Assembly (NCBI RefSeq): GCF_900090195.1
Contig: NZ_LT607803.1
Location: 3,994,229-4,058,228 of the forward strand
Direction: 5' to 3'
Length of the DNA: 64,000 bases
Source: Variovorax sp. HW608
GTDB lineage: Bacteria; Pseudomonadota; Gammaproteobacteria; Burkholderiales; Burkholderiaceae_C
Part shown: positions 11,702 through 20,862 of the stretch, in pieces
Layout of the letters: each line of letters opens with the position of its first letter
Numbering within the stretch: position 1 is the first letter of the stretch
The notes under the pieces: model-generated
What the model saw: the letters and a program-made list of their open reading frames with translations, nothing else
Told to the model about the DNA's origin: nothing
The model's database searches: none
Made by a program: the position numbers and the translations under genes

Positions 11702-12468
11702 TGTCCTTCGTCCGCTCTGTCATCCACGCCCTGTGGATGCTCGTTACCGTGGTTCCGTGGGGAATCATCATGTGCGTGAACTCGCTCTGGAAGCGCGGCA
11801 TCCCGCTCTACTGGATGGCCGTGCGGTGGCTGCGCTGGGCCATCGGCGGCGCGCGTCTGATCCTCGGCATCCGCTACCGCGTCACCGGCATGGAAAACCT
11901 GCCGCAGGACAAGCTCGCCGGCGCCGTCCTGCTCGTCAAGCACCAGTCCACCTACGAAACCTTCCTGATGCCCACGCTCATGCCGCACCCGCTGGCATTC
12001 GTCTTCAAGAGGGAACTCATCTACGTGCCCTTCTTCGGCTGGGCCATGTCGCGCCTGGACATGATCCACATCGACCGCAGTCAGCGCACCCAGGCCTTCA
12101 ACAAGGTCGTCTCGCAGGGCCGCGAGCTGCTCAAGCAGGGCATCTGGATCATCATGTTCCCCGAAGGCACGCGCATCCCGCGCGGCAAGCAGGGCAACTA
12201 CAAGACCGGCGGCACCCGCCTCGCGTGCGAAACCGGCGTGCCGGTCATTCCGATCGCCGTCACCTCGGCCAAGGTGTGGCCGCGCAAGGCCTTCGTCAAG
12301 ACGCCGGGCACCGTCGATGTCTCCATCGGCCCCGCCATCCCGAGCACCGGCCGCCGGCCCGACGAACTCATGCGCGAAGTCGAGACCTGGATCGAAAGCG
12401 AAATGCGCCGCCTCGACCCCGAGGCCTACGTCACCGAACCCTCGTCGGCCGCATCCACCACCGCCTGA
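11701..12468 (+). CDS. plsC: 1-acyl-sn-glycerol-3-phosphate acyltransferase
   Basis: A 255-residue membrane acyltransferase that adds the second acyl chain to lysophosphatidic acid, forming phosphatidic acid for phospholipid synthesis. A hydrophobic N-terminus (about residues 7-30) anchors it. The catalytic block is KHQSTYETF with H81, where the usual HX4D is HX4E, a variant seen in many betaproteobacteria. FPEGTR at 153-158 is the phosphate-binding motif. Its ATG overlaps the gmhB stop as TGATG, so translation is probably coupled. Confidence 0.94.
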   Translation: MSFVRSVIHALWMLVTVVPWGIIMCVNSLWKRGIPLYWMAVRWLRWAIGGARLILGIRYRVTGMENLPQDKLAGAVLLVKHQSTYETFLMPTLMPHPLAFVFKRELIYVPFFGWAMSRLDMIHIDRSQRTQAFNKVVSQGRELLKQGIWIIMFPEGTRIPRGKQGNYKTGGTRLACETGVPVIPIAVTSAKVWPRKAFVKTPGTVDVSIGPAIPSTGRRPDELMREVETWIESEMRRLDPEAYVTEPSSAASTTA

Positions 12469-12475
12469 GGCCCGC

Positions 12476-13396
12476 ATGCGCGCGCTGCTGCAGTTCACGC
12501 TCGACCTGTTCGATCCGCCCGCGCCTGCGCCCGTGCGCTCGCCGCAACAACAGCCCCCCAAGCAGCCGCAACGGCCCACCCTCGACGACGACGCACAGCA
12601 ACACCCACCCGCGACCCCGCTCGCCGATGTGCGGAGCCGGGTCAGCTTCATCCACCCGCGCGCGAGCCGCGAAGTCGTGCTCGGCAACGCCCGCGTCGCC
12701 TACGAATTCACGCGCGGCAGGCGCCGCACCATCGGCTTCGTCGTCGGTGCCGAAGGCCTGTCGGTGCGCGCACCGCGCTGGGTCGCGCTGCGCGACGTCG
12801 ATGCCGCCGTGGTCGAAAAGTCCGGCTGGATCCTGCGCAAGCTCTCCGAAACCCAGCAGCGGCAGGACCGGCTCGAAGCCACCCGCATCGACTGGAAAGA
12901 CGGCGTCAGCTTTCCCTTCCTGGGCCAGCAGGTCACCGTGCGGCTCGATCCGCACCATGCCTTCGAGGGCGTCGGCGCCGTGCTCGACGCCACCGCCAGC
13001 GAGGGCCCACCGACCCTGCGCATCGCGCTCGCCAACAACGCCACGCCGGCGCAGATCCGCGACGCCGCACAGGCCTGGCTCATGCGGCAGGCGCGGCGCA
13101 TCTTCATCGAGCGCCTCGAACACTTCGCGCCGCGCCTCGGAGTGCGGTGGAAGAAGTTGAGCCTCTCGAACGCCGCCACCCGCTGGGGCAGCGCGAGCGC
13201 CGACGGCGGCATCCGGTTGCATTGGCGGCTGGTGCACTTCCGCATGTCCGTCATCGACTACGTCGTCGCCCACGAGCTGAGCCACCTGCGCGTGATGGAC
13301 CACAGCCCGCGCTTCTGGGAAACAGTCGAAAGCGTGGTGCCTGACTACGAACTGCTGCGCCGGCAGCTCAAGGACGAGGCGGTGCCGCGCTGGTGA
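12476..13396 (+). CDS. YgjP-like metal-dependent hydrolase (DUF45, SprT-like)
   Basis: A 306-residue protein with a proline- and glutamine-rich N-terminal stretch of about 60 residues and a C-terminal YgjP/WLM-type metallopeptidase domain. The zinc motif is HELSH at 266-270, within DYVVAHELSHLRVMDHSPRFW. The segments RWGSASADGGIRLHWRL and LEHFAPRLGVRWKKLSLSN are standard for the family. The biochemical role of YgjP proteins is poorly known. The gene follows plsC by seven bases and ends the glyQ-to-ygjP operon; the next gene converges. Confidence 0.85.
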   Translation: MRALLQFTLDLFDPPAPAPVRSPQQQPPKQPQRPTLDDDAQQHPPATPLADVRSRVSFIHPRASREVVLGNARVAYEFTRGRRRTIGFVVGAEGLSVRAPRWVALRDVDAAVVEKSGWILRKLSETQQRQDRLEATRIDWKDGVSFPFLGQQVTVRLDPHHAFEGVGAVLDATASEGPPTLRIALANNATPAQIRDAAQAWLMRQARRIFIERLEHFAPRLGVRWKKLSLSNAATRWGSASADGGIRLHWRLVHFRMSVIDYVVAHELSHLRVMDHSPRFWETVESVVPDYELLRRQLKDEAVPRW

Positions 13397-13521
13397 GCGC
13401 GTGCGCCGCATCTGCAGCCCCTCGAATCTTCTGGAGGATGATGATGTCGCCCAACCCGATCGCGATCTGGCGGGGATGGCGGCCGATGAACATCCGCACT
13501 CGCCGCCGATCCGCCGCGCTC

Positions 13522-14292
13522 TTACCTTGCGTGGGTCACGCCGCCATCGACGACGAGCGTCGACCCCATCACGTAGTCTCCCGCGCGCGAGGCCAGGTAG
13601 ATCGCCGCGCCGGCCATGTCCTCCGGCTCGCCGATGCGGCCGGCGGGGATGTGGCCCTTGATCTCGTCGGCGTGGTCGCGCGCCTCCTTGTTCATGTTCG
13701 ACGCGAACGCGCCCGGAGCGATCGCGCTGACCACGATGCGGTCCTGCGCCAGGCGCAGTGCCATGCGGCGAGTGAGCTGGATCAGGCCGGCCTTGCTCGC
13801 GGCGTATGAATAGGTTTCCTGCGGGTTGACCGAAATGCCGTCGATCGACGCGATGTTGATCACCTTTGCGAGGTGGTCGGTCGCTGCCTTCCTGAGCATC
13901 GGCGTGAGCGCCTTGGTCAGGAAGAAGGGCGTCTTCAGGTTGAGGTCGACGACCTTGTCCCAGCCGCTTTCCGGAAACTCGTCGTAGGGCGCGCCCCAGG
14001 CGGCGCCGGCGTTGTTGACGAGGATGTCAAGCTTGTCTTCGTGCTTGGCGTAGGCATCGACGAGCGCCTGCGCGCCTTCGAGCGTGGAGACGTCCGCCGG
14101 CAGCGAAACGCAGTGGCCGAAGGCGGAAAGCTCCTTGGCGGTCTGGTCGCAGGCATCGGCCTTGCGCGCCGAAATGTAGACGCGCGCGCCCTGTGCCAGA
14201 AAGCCTTCGGCGATCATGCGGCCGATGCCGCGCGAGCCGCCAGTGATGAGGGCAGTGCGGCCCTCGAGCGAGAAGAGTCGGGTGGTGTCCAT
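13522..14292 (-). CDS. Short-chain dehydrogenase/reductase, RhlG/FabG-like
   Basis: A 256-residue classical SDR. The Rossmann motif GGSRGIG is at 18-24, NNAG at 93-96, Ser149 in NIAS, and the catalytic Y163-x3-K167 in YSYAASK. The overall pattern (RTALITGGSRGIGRMIAEGF, then PGR/PGAF-type loop) is closest to RhlG-like 3-oxoacyl reductases. The ATG at 14292 gives the normal N-terminus; an ATG at 14337 adds 15 unlikely residues. It lies 57 bases downstream of the pseudouridine synthase gene on the same strand and may be co-transcribed. Substrate unknown. Confidence 0.88.
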   Translation of the reverse strand: MDTTRLFSLEGRTALITGGSRGIGRMIAEGFLAQGARVYISARKADACDQTAKELSAFGHCVSLPADVSTLEGAQALVDAYAKHEDKLDILVNNAGAAWGAPYDEFPESGWDKVVDLNLKTPFFLTKALTPMLRKAATDHLAKVINIASIDGISVNPQETYSYAASKAGLIQLTRRMALRLAQDRIVVSAIAPGAFASNMNKEARDHADEIKGHIPAGRIGEPEDMAGAAIYLASRAGDYVMGSTLVVDGGVTHAR

Positions 14293-14349
14293 GCGGTTGT
14301 CTCCTGATGAAGCTGCCGCAAGCTTAGTGCGGCGCACCGGAGAACCGCG

Positions 14350-15261
14350 TCACCTTGGCGGCAGTGCGAGCGACCGCTTGCTGGCGAAGAAGCGCTCCAC
14401 GCCGCTGAGCGGATCGCGAAAGCGCAGCTCGCGCGCCAGCAATTGCAGCGGGCGCTCGTAGTCGTCGCAGCCTTCGGGGCGCAGCACGGGGTAGATGGCG
14501 TCGTTGCGGATCGGCATGCCGAGCGCCTGGCAATGCACCCGCAACTGGTGCCGCCGGCCGGTGACGGGGGAGAGCGACAGATGCGCCCAGTCCGTGCCGG
14601 TGCCGAGAACTTCGATGCGCGTCTTCGCATTGGGCTCGCCGGGGACTTCGCGCATGCGCATGAAGTGGGTGTCGTCGTCTTCGAGGCGGCTGACCCGCAC
14701 CGCGGGCGGCGCGAAGTCGGCGCTGCGATGCACGATCGCCTCGTAGCGCTTCTCGATCATGCGTTCGGCGAAGAGCTGGACGTATGCGCCGCGGCTGGCG
14801 CGCTGCACCGAGAAGAGGACGACGCCGGCGGTCTCGCGGTCGATGCGGTGCAGCGGCACGAGTTCGTCGATGCCCAGCTTGCGTTTGAGGCGCACCAGCA
14901 GCGTTTCCTGCACGTACTTGCCGACCGGCGAGATCGAGAGGAAGTGCGGCTTGTCCACCGCGAGCAGGTGCTCGTCGTGAAAGAGCACCTGCTCCTCGAA
15001 CGGCACGCGGGGCTCGGAATCGAGCTGGCGGTAGTAGTAGATGCGCAGCTGCGCTTCGAAGCGCCGCGTTTCGGTGATCGGCACGCCATGTGCGTCGACC
15101 ACCTCGCCCGCGCCCATGCGCGACTGCCATTGCGCTCGCGTGACGGCGGTGAAGCGGTGCACGAAGTAGTCGAGCACGGTCGGCCAGTCGCCCGCGGGCA
15201 GCACCACGCAGCTCGGGCCGACGCCGTCTCGCACGGGGAGCGGCAGTGCGCGCAGGGTCAT
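14350..15261 (-). CDS. RluA-family pseudouridine synthase
   Basis: A 303-residue pseudouridine synthase that isomerises uridine in rRNA or tRNA. The catalytic Asp141 is in HRIDRETAG (138-146). An S4-like N-terminal part (about 25-60) precedes the catalytic domain, and the family closing motif TGRRHQLRVHCQALGMPI is present. It resembles the RluA/YqcB-type enzymes; the exact target base cannot be given from sequence. Upstream lies a tandem repeat and the LRR-kinase gene on the same strand. Confidence 0.9.
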   Translation of the reverse strand: MTLRALPLPVRDGVGPSCVVLPAGDWPTVLDYFVHRFTAVTRAQWQSRMGAGEVVDAHGVPITETRRFEAQLRIYYYRQLDSEPRVPFEEQVLFHDEHLLAVDKPHFLSISPVGKYVQETLLVRLKRKLGIDELVPLHRIDRETAGVVLFSVQRASRGAYVQLFAERMIEKRYEAIVHRSADFAPPAVRVSRLEDDDTHFMRMREVPGEPNAKTRIEVLGTGTDWAHLSLSPVTGRRHQLRVHCQALGMPIRNDAIYPVLRPEGCDDYERPLQLLARELRFRDPLSGVERFFASKRSLALPPR

Positions 15262-15380
15262 TGGAGTACCGCGCGCAGCAGCGCTTCGGGATTCGCCTTC
15301 GGAATGGCCGGGCGGCTCACTGGACTACCCTCGCGCAGCGGCGCTTCGGGATTCGCCTTCGGAACGGCCGGGCGGCTCAT
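15262..15380. repeat. Tandem direct repeat of about 60 bp (two copies)
   Basis: 15262-15320 (59 bases) and 15321-15380 (60 bases) are near-identical direct copies sharing the core GCGCTTCGGGATTCGCCTTC, followed by GGAAYGGCCGGGCGGCTCAY, and differing by a few substitutions and one indel. They fill the gap between the pseudouridine synthase start and the LRR-kinase stop codon. Read on the minus strand, each copy encodes a peptide like SRPAIPKANPEAPLR, so one copy may derive from a former C-terminal extension. Confidence 0.75.
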
Positions 15381-16702
15381 GCGAGGAGGAGAGAGGCGAT
15401 TTCCGAGAAAGCCGGGCGGGCCGCGATGTTCGCATCCATGCAGCGCGACTGCAGCTGCGTGAGCAGCTCGTGGCGCGCCTCTCCGCCTCCTGCAGCAGGT
15501 TCGCAATGCGCCAGCAGCTCTTCGAGCAGGCAGCCGAAGGCGCGCGTTTCGATGCGTTGCAGCGTGCGGCTGGTCGCCTCGTCGTCGCGCGGCAGGAAGC
15601 ACGCCGCGCCGAAGTCGCCGAGCATCACATCGCCTTCGCCGTTCCAGAGCATGTTGTGCGCGTACAGGTCACCATGCACGATGCCGTGCGCGTGCAGTTG
15701 CGCGACGGCCGAAGCGATGCCGCCCGCCATGCGCCACGCGGCCCCGACGGACCAGCGCGCGTCGTCGGCATACACATCGCGCGTGCACGATTGCAGGCTC
15801 GGCGGACCGGCCAGGTTGCGGAAGGCCGGATCGACCAGCTTGAGCACGAGGCCGGGTGTGCCTTCGGGGTGGTCGTGGATGCGGCCCAGGACTTCGATGA
15901 GGTTCGGATGCCTGTCGGCCGCGATGCATGCGGCCATTTCGCTGTGCGGCCAGCCGTCGCTGGTCACCTCGCCCTTGAAGAGCTTGACCGCGACGGCTTG
16001 CGTGTTGCCGTCGGCGCGCTGCCAATCCGCCTGATGGATCACGCCGGAGGCGCCTTCGCCGAGCTTGTGGCGCAGCGAGATCTGCCGCCATGGAACCGCT
16101 TCGGTCGGCACCGCGTTCATCGCCGCAAGCTCCGGCCCGTCGTCGAACGGATTGCCCGAGAAGGCCAACCACGAGAGGCGCGGCAGCGAAAGCAGCCATG
16201 CGGGCAGGGCGTCGAATTCGTTGGCGGCAATGCGGACCAGCTCCAGCGCCTGGCAGGCGGCCATTTCGGGCGGCAGCGCGCGCAGGCGATTGCCCGCGAG
16301 CATCAGCTTCTGCAGGCGCGGCCGGCGGCCGAGCTCGGCGGGCAGCGATTCGATCTGGTTGTCGGTGAGGATCAGCCAGCGCAACTGCGGCGGCAGCGAT
16401 GCGGCCGGCACGCTGCGGATGCGGTTGGCCTTGAAGGCGACCATGTCGAGCCGGGCGCATCGGCCCAGCGCCGCCGGCATTTCGGTGAACGGGTTGTCGG
16501 AGCAGAACAGCACGCGCAGTTGCGTCAGCCGGTGCAGGTCATCGGGCAGCGTGCCGAGTGCATTGCCCGAGAGATCGAGCACTTCCAGCGTGTCGGCGAG
16601 GTCGAAGACTTCGCGCGGCAACTCGCGAAGGCCGCAGCCCCGGAGGTCCAGCCGCCGCGTTCCCTCGAGTTGGCCCGCGCGCAGCGGGTCCAGCAGGCTC
16701 AT
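15377..16702 (-). CDS. Leucine-rich-repeat protein fused to a protein kinase domain
   Basis: A 441-residue two-domain protein. Residues about 15-190 form roughly seven or eight leucine-rich repeats of the bacterial LxxLPxxLxxLxxLxxLxLxxN type. Residues 210-440 form an eukaryote-like protein kinase: glycine loop GEGASG (215-220), Lys240 in VAVKLF, Glu255, catalytic loop HGDLYAHN (343-350, with Asp345 and Asn350) and GDFG (362-365). All key residues for phosphotransfer are present; the catalytic loop has HGD rather than HRD, so activation-loop control of the RD kind is unlikely. No signal peptide or membrane segment is seen, so it is cytoplasmic. Its ATG overlaps the stop of the MBL-fold hydrolase gene (ATGA). 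Substrates are unknown. Confidence 0.87.
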   Translation of the reverse strand: MSLLDPLRAGQLEGTRRLDLRGCGLRELPREVFDLADTLEVLDLSGNALGTLPDDLHRLTQLRVLFCSDNPFTEMPAALGRCARLDMVAFKANRIRSVPAASLPPQLRWLILTDNQIESLPAELGRRPRLQKLMLAGNRLRALPPEMAACQALELVRIAANEFDALPAWLLSLPRLSWLAFSGNPFDDGPELAAMNAVPTEAVPWRQISLRHKLGEGASGVIHQADWQRADGNTQAVAVKLFKGEVTSDGWPHSEMAACIAADRHPNLIEVLGRIHDHPEGTPGLVLKLVDPAFRNLAGPPSLQSCTRDVYADDARWSVGAAWRMAGGIASAVAQLHAHGIVHGDLYAHNMLWNGEGDVMLGDFGAACFLPRDDEATSRTLQRIETRAFGCLLEELLAHCEPAAGGGEARHELLTQLQSRCMDANIAARPAFSEIASLLLA

Positions 16703-17763
16703 TGTTCGAAGGCGCCGAAGCGATAGACGCCGTCGGCGCCGCGCCGGCGCTGCAACTGGCCGGAGAACCACAGCAGGTGCAGGTGCGCGACGGTTTCGCC
16801 CATCGCGAAAGTCATCTGGTGCAGATCGAGCGCGCGCTTGAAGAGGATCGGCAGCCCCTCGGCCGCGCTCTGGGGCTTGGCGACGCAGGCTTCGAGCAAC
16901 TCGGCGAGCCGGTCGCGGTGGTGTTCCCTGAGCTGCTCGACGCGGCGATGCACGCCGATGAAGGGCTTGCCGTGCGCGGGCAGGCCCAGCACGTCCACCG
17001 GCAGTTGCTTGAAGCGCTCGATGCTGTCGAGGAAGAGCCTGAGCGGATTCGCCTCGGGCTCGCCCGCGTAGACGCTCACGTTGGTCGAGATGCGCGGCAG
17101 CATCATGTCGCCCCCGAGCAGCGCGTTGAGCTCTTCGCAGTAGAGCGCGATGTGCTCCGGCGCATGGCCGTAGCCGCTGACGCAGCGCCACGCGCGGCCG
17201 CCGATGCGCACGACGTCGCCGTCCATCATCCGCACGAAGGACGAAGGCACGGCGGGCACCATGTTCGCGTAGTAGCTCGATCGCGCGCGGATCTTGGCGA
17301 CCGATTCGGGTTCGACGAGGCCGTGCGACGCGAAGAAGTCCGCCGCTGCATCGCCGCCGGCCAGCGTGTCGCCCGCGACCGTGAGCACGCGCGCGACGTG
17401 GTAGTCGGTGGAGCTGATCCACAGCGGCGCCTTCCAGCGCCTGCAGAGCCAGTCGGCGAGCCCGATGTGGTCGGGGTGCATGTGGGTGACGATGACGCGC
17501 AGGATGGGCAGGCCTTCGAGCTGCGTCGCGAAGATCTGTTCCCATTGCGCGCGTGCGGCGTCGTGCGAAATGCAGGTGTCGACCACCGACCAGCCCTCGA
17601 CGCCGTCGATGTTGTCGCGCAGCAGCCAGAGGTTGATGTGGTCGAGCGCAAAGGGCAGCGCCATGCGGATCCAGCGCACGCCGGGAGCTACTTCGATCGC
17701 TTCGCCGGGCGCGGGCAGGGTGTCGCCGAGGGGGTATTTGAGTTCGCGTTCGAGGAGGTTCAT
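16699..17763 (-). CDS. Metallo-beta-lactamase-fold hydrolase
   Basis: A 354-residue MBL-fold protein. The metal motif THMHPDHIG supplies H94, H96, D98 and H99; GYGHAPEH and LPAHG give the later metal ligands. Length and a helical C-terminal domain (about 260-354) resemble LACTB2/flavoprotein-like hydrolases acting on thioesters or RNA, but the substrate is not known. It is the first gene of the minus-strand set with the LRR-kinase (4-base overlap). Its start lies only seven bases from a palindromic operator shared with the divergent MerR gene, so transcription is probably under MerR-type control. Confidence 0.88.
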   Translation of the reverse strand: MNLLERELKYPLGDTLPAPGEAIEVAPGVRWIRMALPFALDHINLWLLRDNIDGVEGWSVVDTCISHDAARAQWEQIFATQLEGLPILRVIVTHMHPDHIGLADWLCRRWKAPLWISSTDYHVARVLTVAGDTLAGGDAAADFFASHGLVEPESVAKIRARSSYYANMVPAVPSSFVRMMDGDVVRIGGRAWRCVSGYGHAPEHIALYCEELNALLGGDMMLPRISTNVSVYAGEPEANPLRLFLDSIERFKQLPVDVLGLPAHGKPFIGVHRRVEQLREHHRDRLAELLEACVAKPQSAAEGLPILFKRALDLHQMTFAMGETVAHLHLLWFSGQLQRRRGADGVYRFGAFEQ

Positions 17764-17770
17764 GTACGAT

Positions 17771-17790
17771 TGACGTTAACGTAAACGTCA
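17771..17790. promoter_or_regulatory. Palindromic operator, probable MerR-regulator site
   Basis: TGACGTTAACGTAAACGTCA is symmetrical at 18 of 20 positions, with perfect outer TGACGTT/AACGTCA arms. It lies in the 96-base gap between the divergent MBL-hydrolase and MerR genes. The ACGT-rich pattern resembles sites described for LiuR-type MerR regulators, as far as I recall. Confidence 0.6.
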
Positions 17791-17859
17791 TGGCAAGGAG
17801 CCATCATTGTAGGCAGTGCGCCCCGATCGCGCTGTCGCACTCGTTCCGATCCCGATTAC

Positions 17860-18255
17860 ATGCCGTCACAAACCTTCACCATCGGCGAGCTTGCCAAGGA
17901 GTTCGAGCTCACCACGCGGGCGATCCGCTTCTATGAGGACATGGGCCTGCTTGCGCCCGAGCGGGCGGGGCTGCAGCGCGTCTACAGCGCGCGCGACCGC
18001 GCCCGGCTGACGCTGACGCTGCGCGCCAAGCGGCTCGGCCTGACGCTCACCGAGGCGAAGGAAATCCTCGACATGTACGACAGCCCGCGCGACACCGCAG
18101 CGCAGCTGCAGCGCTTCCTGGGCGTGCTGGGCAACCACCGCCAGCAGCTCGAGGCGCAGCTTTCGGACTTGCAGGCCAACCTCGACGAGATCCGCGCGCA
18201 GGAGAAGAAGGCCCGCGCCGCACTCGCGCGCGCCGAGAAGCCGAAGGCGCGCTGA
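17860..18255 (+). CDS. MerR-family transcriptional regulator, LiuR-like
   Basis: A 131-residue regulator. The MerR helix-turn-helix is at the N-terminus (FTIGELAKEFELTTRAIRFYEDMGLL), followed by the second wing and a long antiparallel coiled-coil dimerisation helix (about residues 75-125). No cysteines suitable for metal binding are seen, so this is not a metal sensor. It resembles LiuR, the regulator of branched-chain amino acid and isovalerate degradation. Here it is divergent from an MBL hydrolase/LRR-kinase set, while the leucine-degradation operon of this window lies about 18 kb away behind an AraC gene. The operator at 17771-17790 probably serves it. Effector unknown. Confidence 0.85.
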   Translation: MPSQTFTIGELAKEFELTTRAIRFYEDMGLLAPERAGLQRVYSARDRARLTLTLRAKRLGLTLTEAKEILDMYDSPRDTAAQLQRFLGVLGNHRQQLEAQLSDLQANLDEIRAQEKKARAALARAEKPKAR

Positions 18256-18304
18256 CCCACCGGAACACCCCCGATCCACCACCCCATCACCACGACGGAC
18301 ACCC

Positions 18305-19003
18305 ATGGACAACACCTCTGACAACCTCGAAGACCTGTTCGCCCACAACCGCGCCTGGTCCGCGCGCATGGAGCGGGACCGCCCCGGCTTCTTCTCCAGC
18401 CTGGTGAAGCAGCAGACGCCCAGGTACATGTGGATCGGCTGCTCGGACAGCCGCGTGCCCGCGAACCAGATCACCGGCCTGGAGCCGGGCGAGATCTTCG
18501 TGCATCGCAACGTCGCGAACATCGTGGTGCACTCGGACCTCAATGCGCTCTCGGCGATCCAGTTCGCGGTGGAGCGCCTCAAGGTGCAGCACGTCATGGT
18601 GGTCGGCCACTACGGCTGCTCGGGCGTGCAGGCCGCACTGGAAGGTGCGCGCATCGGCATCGCGGACAACTGGCTGCGCCACATCCAGGACGTGCGCGAC
18701 CGCCACCACGTGATGCTCGATACGCTGCCCGAGGCGGCGCGCGCCAATGCGCTGTGCGAACTCAACGTGGCGGAGCAGGTGATCAACGTCGCCGTCAGCA
18801 CCGTGATGCAGGACGCATGGGCGCGCGGCCAGTCGGTCACGATCCACGGCTGGGCCTTCGGCGTGCACGACGGGCTCATCCAGGATCTGGAGATCACCGT
18901 CGACGGCAGCAAGCCGATGGAAAACCTCTACCGCGCCGCCGTGCAGCGCATCCGCTACAAGTGGAGCAAGCCGACGGACGGCAGCTCCGAGTACATCAAG
19001 TAG
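18305..19003 (+). CDS. can: Beta-class carbonic anhydrase
   Basis: A 232-residue zinc enzyme interconverting CO2 and bicarbonate. The ligands and proton-relay residues are visible: C46, D48 and R50 in CSDSRVP, and H102 and C105 in [10 protein letters not shown]. Length and motif spacing match the Escherichia coli Can type. It follows the MerR gene on the same strand by 49 bases and is followed closely by aceK. Bicarbonate supply for biotin carboxylases is a plausible role in a genome using methylcrotonyl-CoA carboxylase, but this is inference. Confidence 0.94.
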   Translation: MDNTSDNLEDLFAHNRAWSARMERDRPGFFSSLVKQQTPRYMWIGCSDSRVPANQITGLEPGEIFVHRNVANIVVHSDLNALSAIQFAVERLKVQHVMVVGHYGCSGVQAALEGARIGIADNWLRHIQDVRDRHHVMLDTLPEAARANALCELNVAEQVINVAVSTVMQDAWARGQSVTIHGWAFGVHDGLIQDLEITVDGSKPMENLYRAAVQRIRYKWSKPTDGSSEYIK

Positions 19004-19026
19004 TCCGACACGCACCCCATCGCCCC

Positions 19027-20838
19027 ATGTTCCCGCAGCGCCTCGATTCGCCGCTTGCCTACGACATCGCCAGGGCGATGCGGGACGGGTTCGACCGCCA
19101 CTACCGGTTGTTTCGTGCCGAGTCGGCGCGCGCCAAGCATCGCTTCGAGACCGCAGACTGGCACGGCCAGCAGCGCGCGCAGCGCGAGCGCATCGAGTTC
19201 TACGACCTGCGGGTGGGCGAAGCGGTGGCGCGGCTCGAAAAGGAATTCAAGGCCGGCGACCAGCCGATGGATGTCTGGCACCAGGTCAAGCTGCACTTCA
19301 TCGGCCTCCTGGTCGATCATCACCAGCCGGAGCTGGCCGAGACCTTCTTCAATTCGGTCACGACCAAGATCCTGCACCGCGCGTACTTCCAGAACGACTT
19401 CATCTTCGTGCGGCCCGCGATCAGCACCGAGTACATCGAGCCGCGCGGCGCACCGACCTACCGCGCCTACTACCCGACGCCCGAGTCGCTGCCCGGGATG
19501 ATCCAGTCGATGCTGCTGGACTATCGCCTGCAGGGCCGCTACGCCAATCTGGAGCGCGATGCCGGCCGCGTGGCGACCGCGATCCTGGGCCGCTTCCACC
19601 AGGTGAAGCTGCGCGCCAACTTCCAGCTGCAGGTGCTGTCAGGGCTCTTCTATCGCAACAAGGGCGCGTACGTGGTCGGCAAGATCATCAACGGCTTCAC
19701 CGAGCTGCCGTTCGCGCTGCCGATCCTGCACGATGCGGACAATCGCTTCTACATCGATGCGGTGCTCTTCGGCGAGGAAGACCTGCAGATGCTCTTCAGC
19801 TTCGCGCGGGCCTACTTCATGGTCGACATGGAAGTGCCCTCGGCCTACGTGCAGTTCCTGCGTTCGCTGATGCCGCGCAAGCCGCGCGCCGAGATCTACA
19901 ACGCGCTCGGGCTCGCCAAGCAGGGCAAGACCCTCTTCTACCGCGACTTCCTCTCCCACCTGAACTATTCGAGCGACAAGTTCAGAAGCGCGCCGGGCAT
20001 CAAGGGCATGGTGATGCTGGTGTTCGACCTGCCGTCGTTCCCGTACGTGTTCAAGGTCATCCGGGACTACTTCCCGCTGCAGAAGGACACCACGCGCGAG
20101 CAGATCAAGAGCAAGTACATGCTGGTGAAGCAGCACGACCGCGTGGGCCGCATGGCCGACACGCTGGAGTACAGCAACGTCGGCTTTCCGCTCGACCGCT
20201 TCGAGCCCGAGCTGATCGAGGAGATCAAGCGCTTCGCGCCGAGCCAGCTCGAGATCGGCGACCGCGACGGCAACGGGGAAATGGAAGTGGTGCTCAAGCA
20301 CTGCTACATCGAGCGGCGCATGATCCCGCTCAACATCTACCTGCAGGAGGCATTCGACCTGCTCGACCAGCCCGAGCATGCCCATCGCGCGAGCAAGCAG
20401 CTGGAGCATGCGGTGGTGGAGTACGGCAATGCGATCAAGGACATGGTGGCCGCGAACATCTTTCCGGGCGACATGCTGTTCAAGAACTTCGGCGTCACGC
20501 GCGGCGGCAAGGTCGTGTTCTACGACTACGACGAGATCGAATACCTGACCGACTGCAACTTCCGCAAGGTGCCCGCGCCGCGCCACGAGGAAGACGAAAT
20601 GAGCGGCGAGGTCTGGTACGCGGTCGGGCCCAAGGATGTGTTCCCCGAGACCTTCGGCCCCTTCCTTCTCGGCAACCCCGCGGTGCGCGAGGCCTTCATG
20701 AGCCACCACGCGGACCTGCTCGACGCGGCCTTCTGGCAAAGCCACAAGGAGCGCATCCAGGCGGGCCAGATGCTCGATGTCTTCCCCTATGACGAGGCCC
20801 AGCGTTTCAAGCACGTGGGTCACGAACCCTATTTCTGA
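19027..20838 (+). CDS. aceK: Isocitrate dehydrogenase kinase/phosphatase
   Basis: A 603-residue bifunctional AceK that phosphorylates and dephosphorylates isocitrate dehydrogenase, controlling flux between the TCA cycle and the glyoxylate shunt. The AceK-specific segments are visible: the N-terminal regulatory half with [10 protein letters not shown] and YRAYYP, the atypical kinase loop [15 protein letters not shown] (about 494-508) and the C-terminal PEEF-like end. Length is normal. Growth on acetyl-CoA sources such as leucine, malonate or beta-alanine, all served by this window, needs the glyoxylate shunt. The thiolase gene follows 24 bases later. Confidence 0.95.
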   Translation: MFPQRLDSPLAYDIARAMRDGFDRHYRLFRAESARAKHRFETADWHGQQRAQRERIEFYDLRVGEAVARLEKEFKAGDQPMDVWHQVKLHFIGLLVDHHQPELAETFFNSVTTKILHRAYFQNDFIFVRPAISTEYIEPRGAPTYRAYYPTPESLPGMIQSMLLDYRLQGRYANLERDAGRVATAILGRFHQVKLRANFQLQVLSGLFYRNKGAYVVGKIINGFTELPFALPILHDADNRFYIDAVLFGEEDLQMLFSFARAYFMVDMEVPSAYVQFLRSLMPRKPRAEIYNALGLAKQGKTLFYRDFLSHLNYSSDKFRSAPGIKGMVMLVFDLPSFPYVFKVIRDYFPLQKDTTREQIKSKYMLVKQHDRVGRMADTLEYSNVGFPLDRFEPELIEEIKRFAPSQLEIGDRDGNGEMEVVLKHCYIERRMIPLNIYLQEAFDLLDQPEHAHRASKQLEHAVVEYGNAIKDMVAANIFPGDMLFKNFGVTRGGKVVFYDYDEIEYLTDCNFRKVPAPRHEEDEMSGEVWYAVGPKDVFPETFGPFLLGNPAVREAFMSHHADLLDAAFWQSHKERIQAGQMLDVFPYDEAQRFKHVGHEPYF

Positions 20839-20862
20839 CAACTATCTGAAGGAGCAACTTCC

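Noticed and set aside
13393..13813. Small plus-strand frames between the YgjP-like and SDR genes
   Set aside because: They run antisense into the SDR gene and show no protein-like features.
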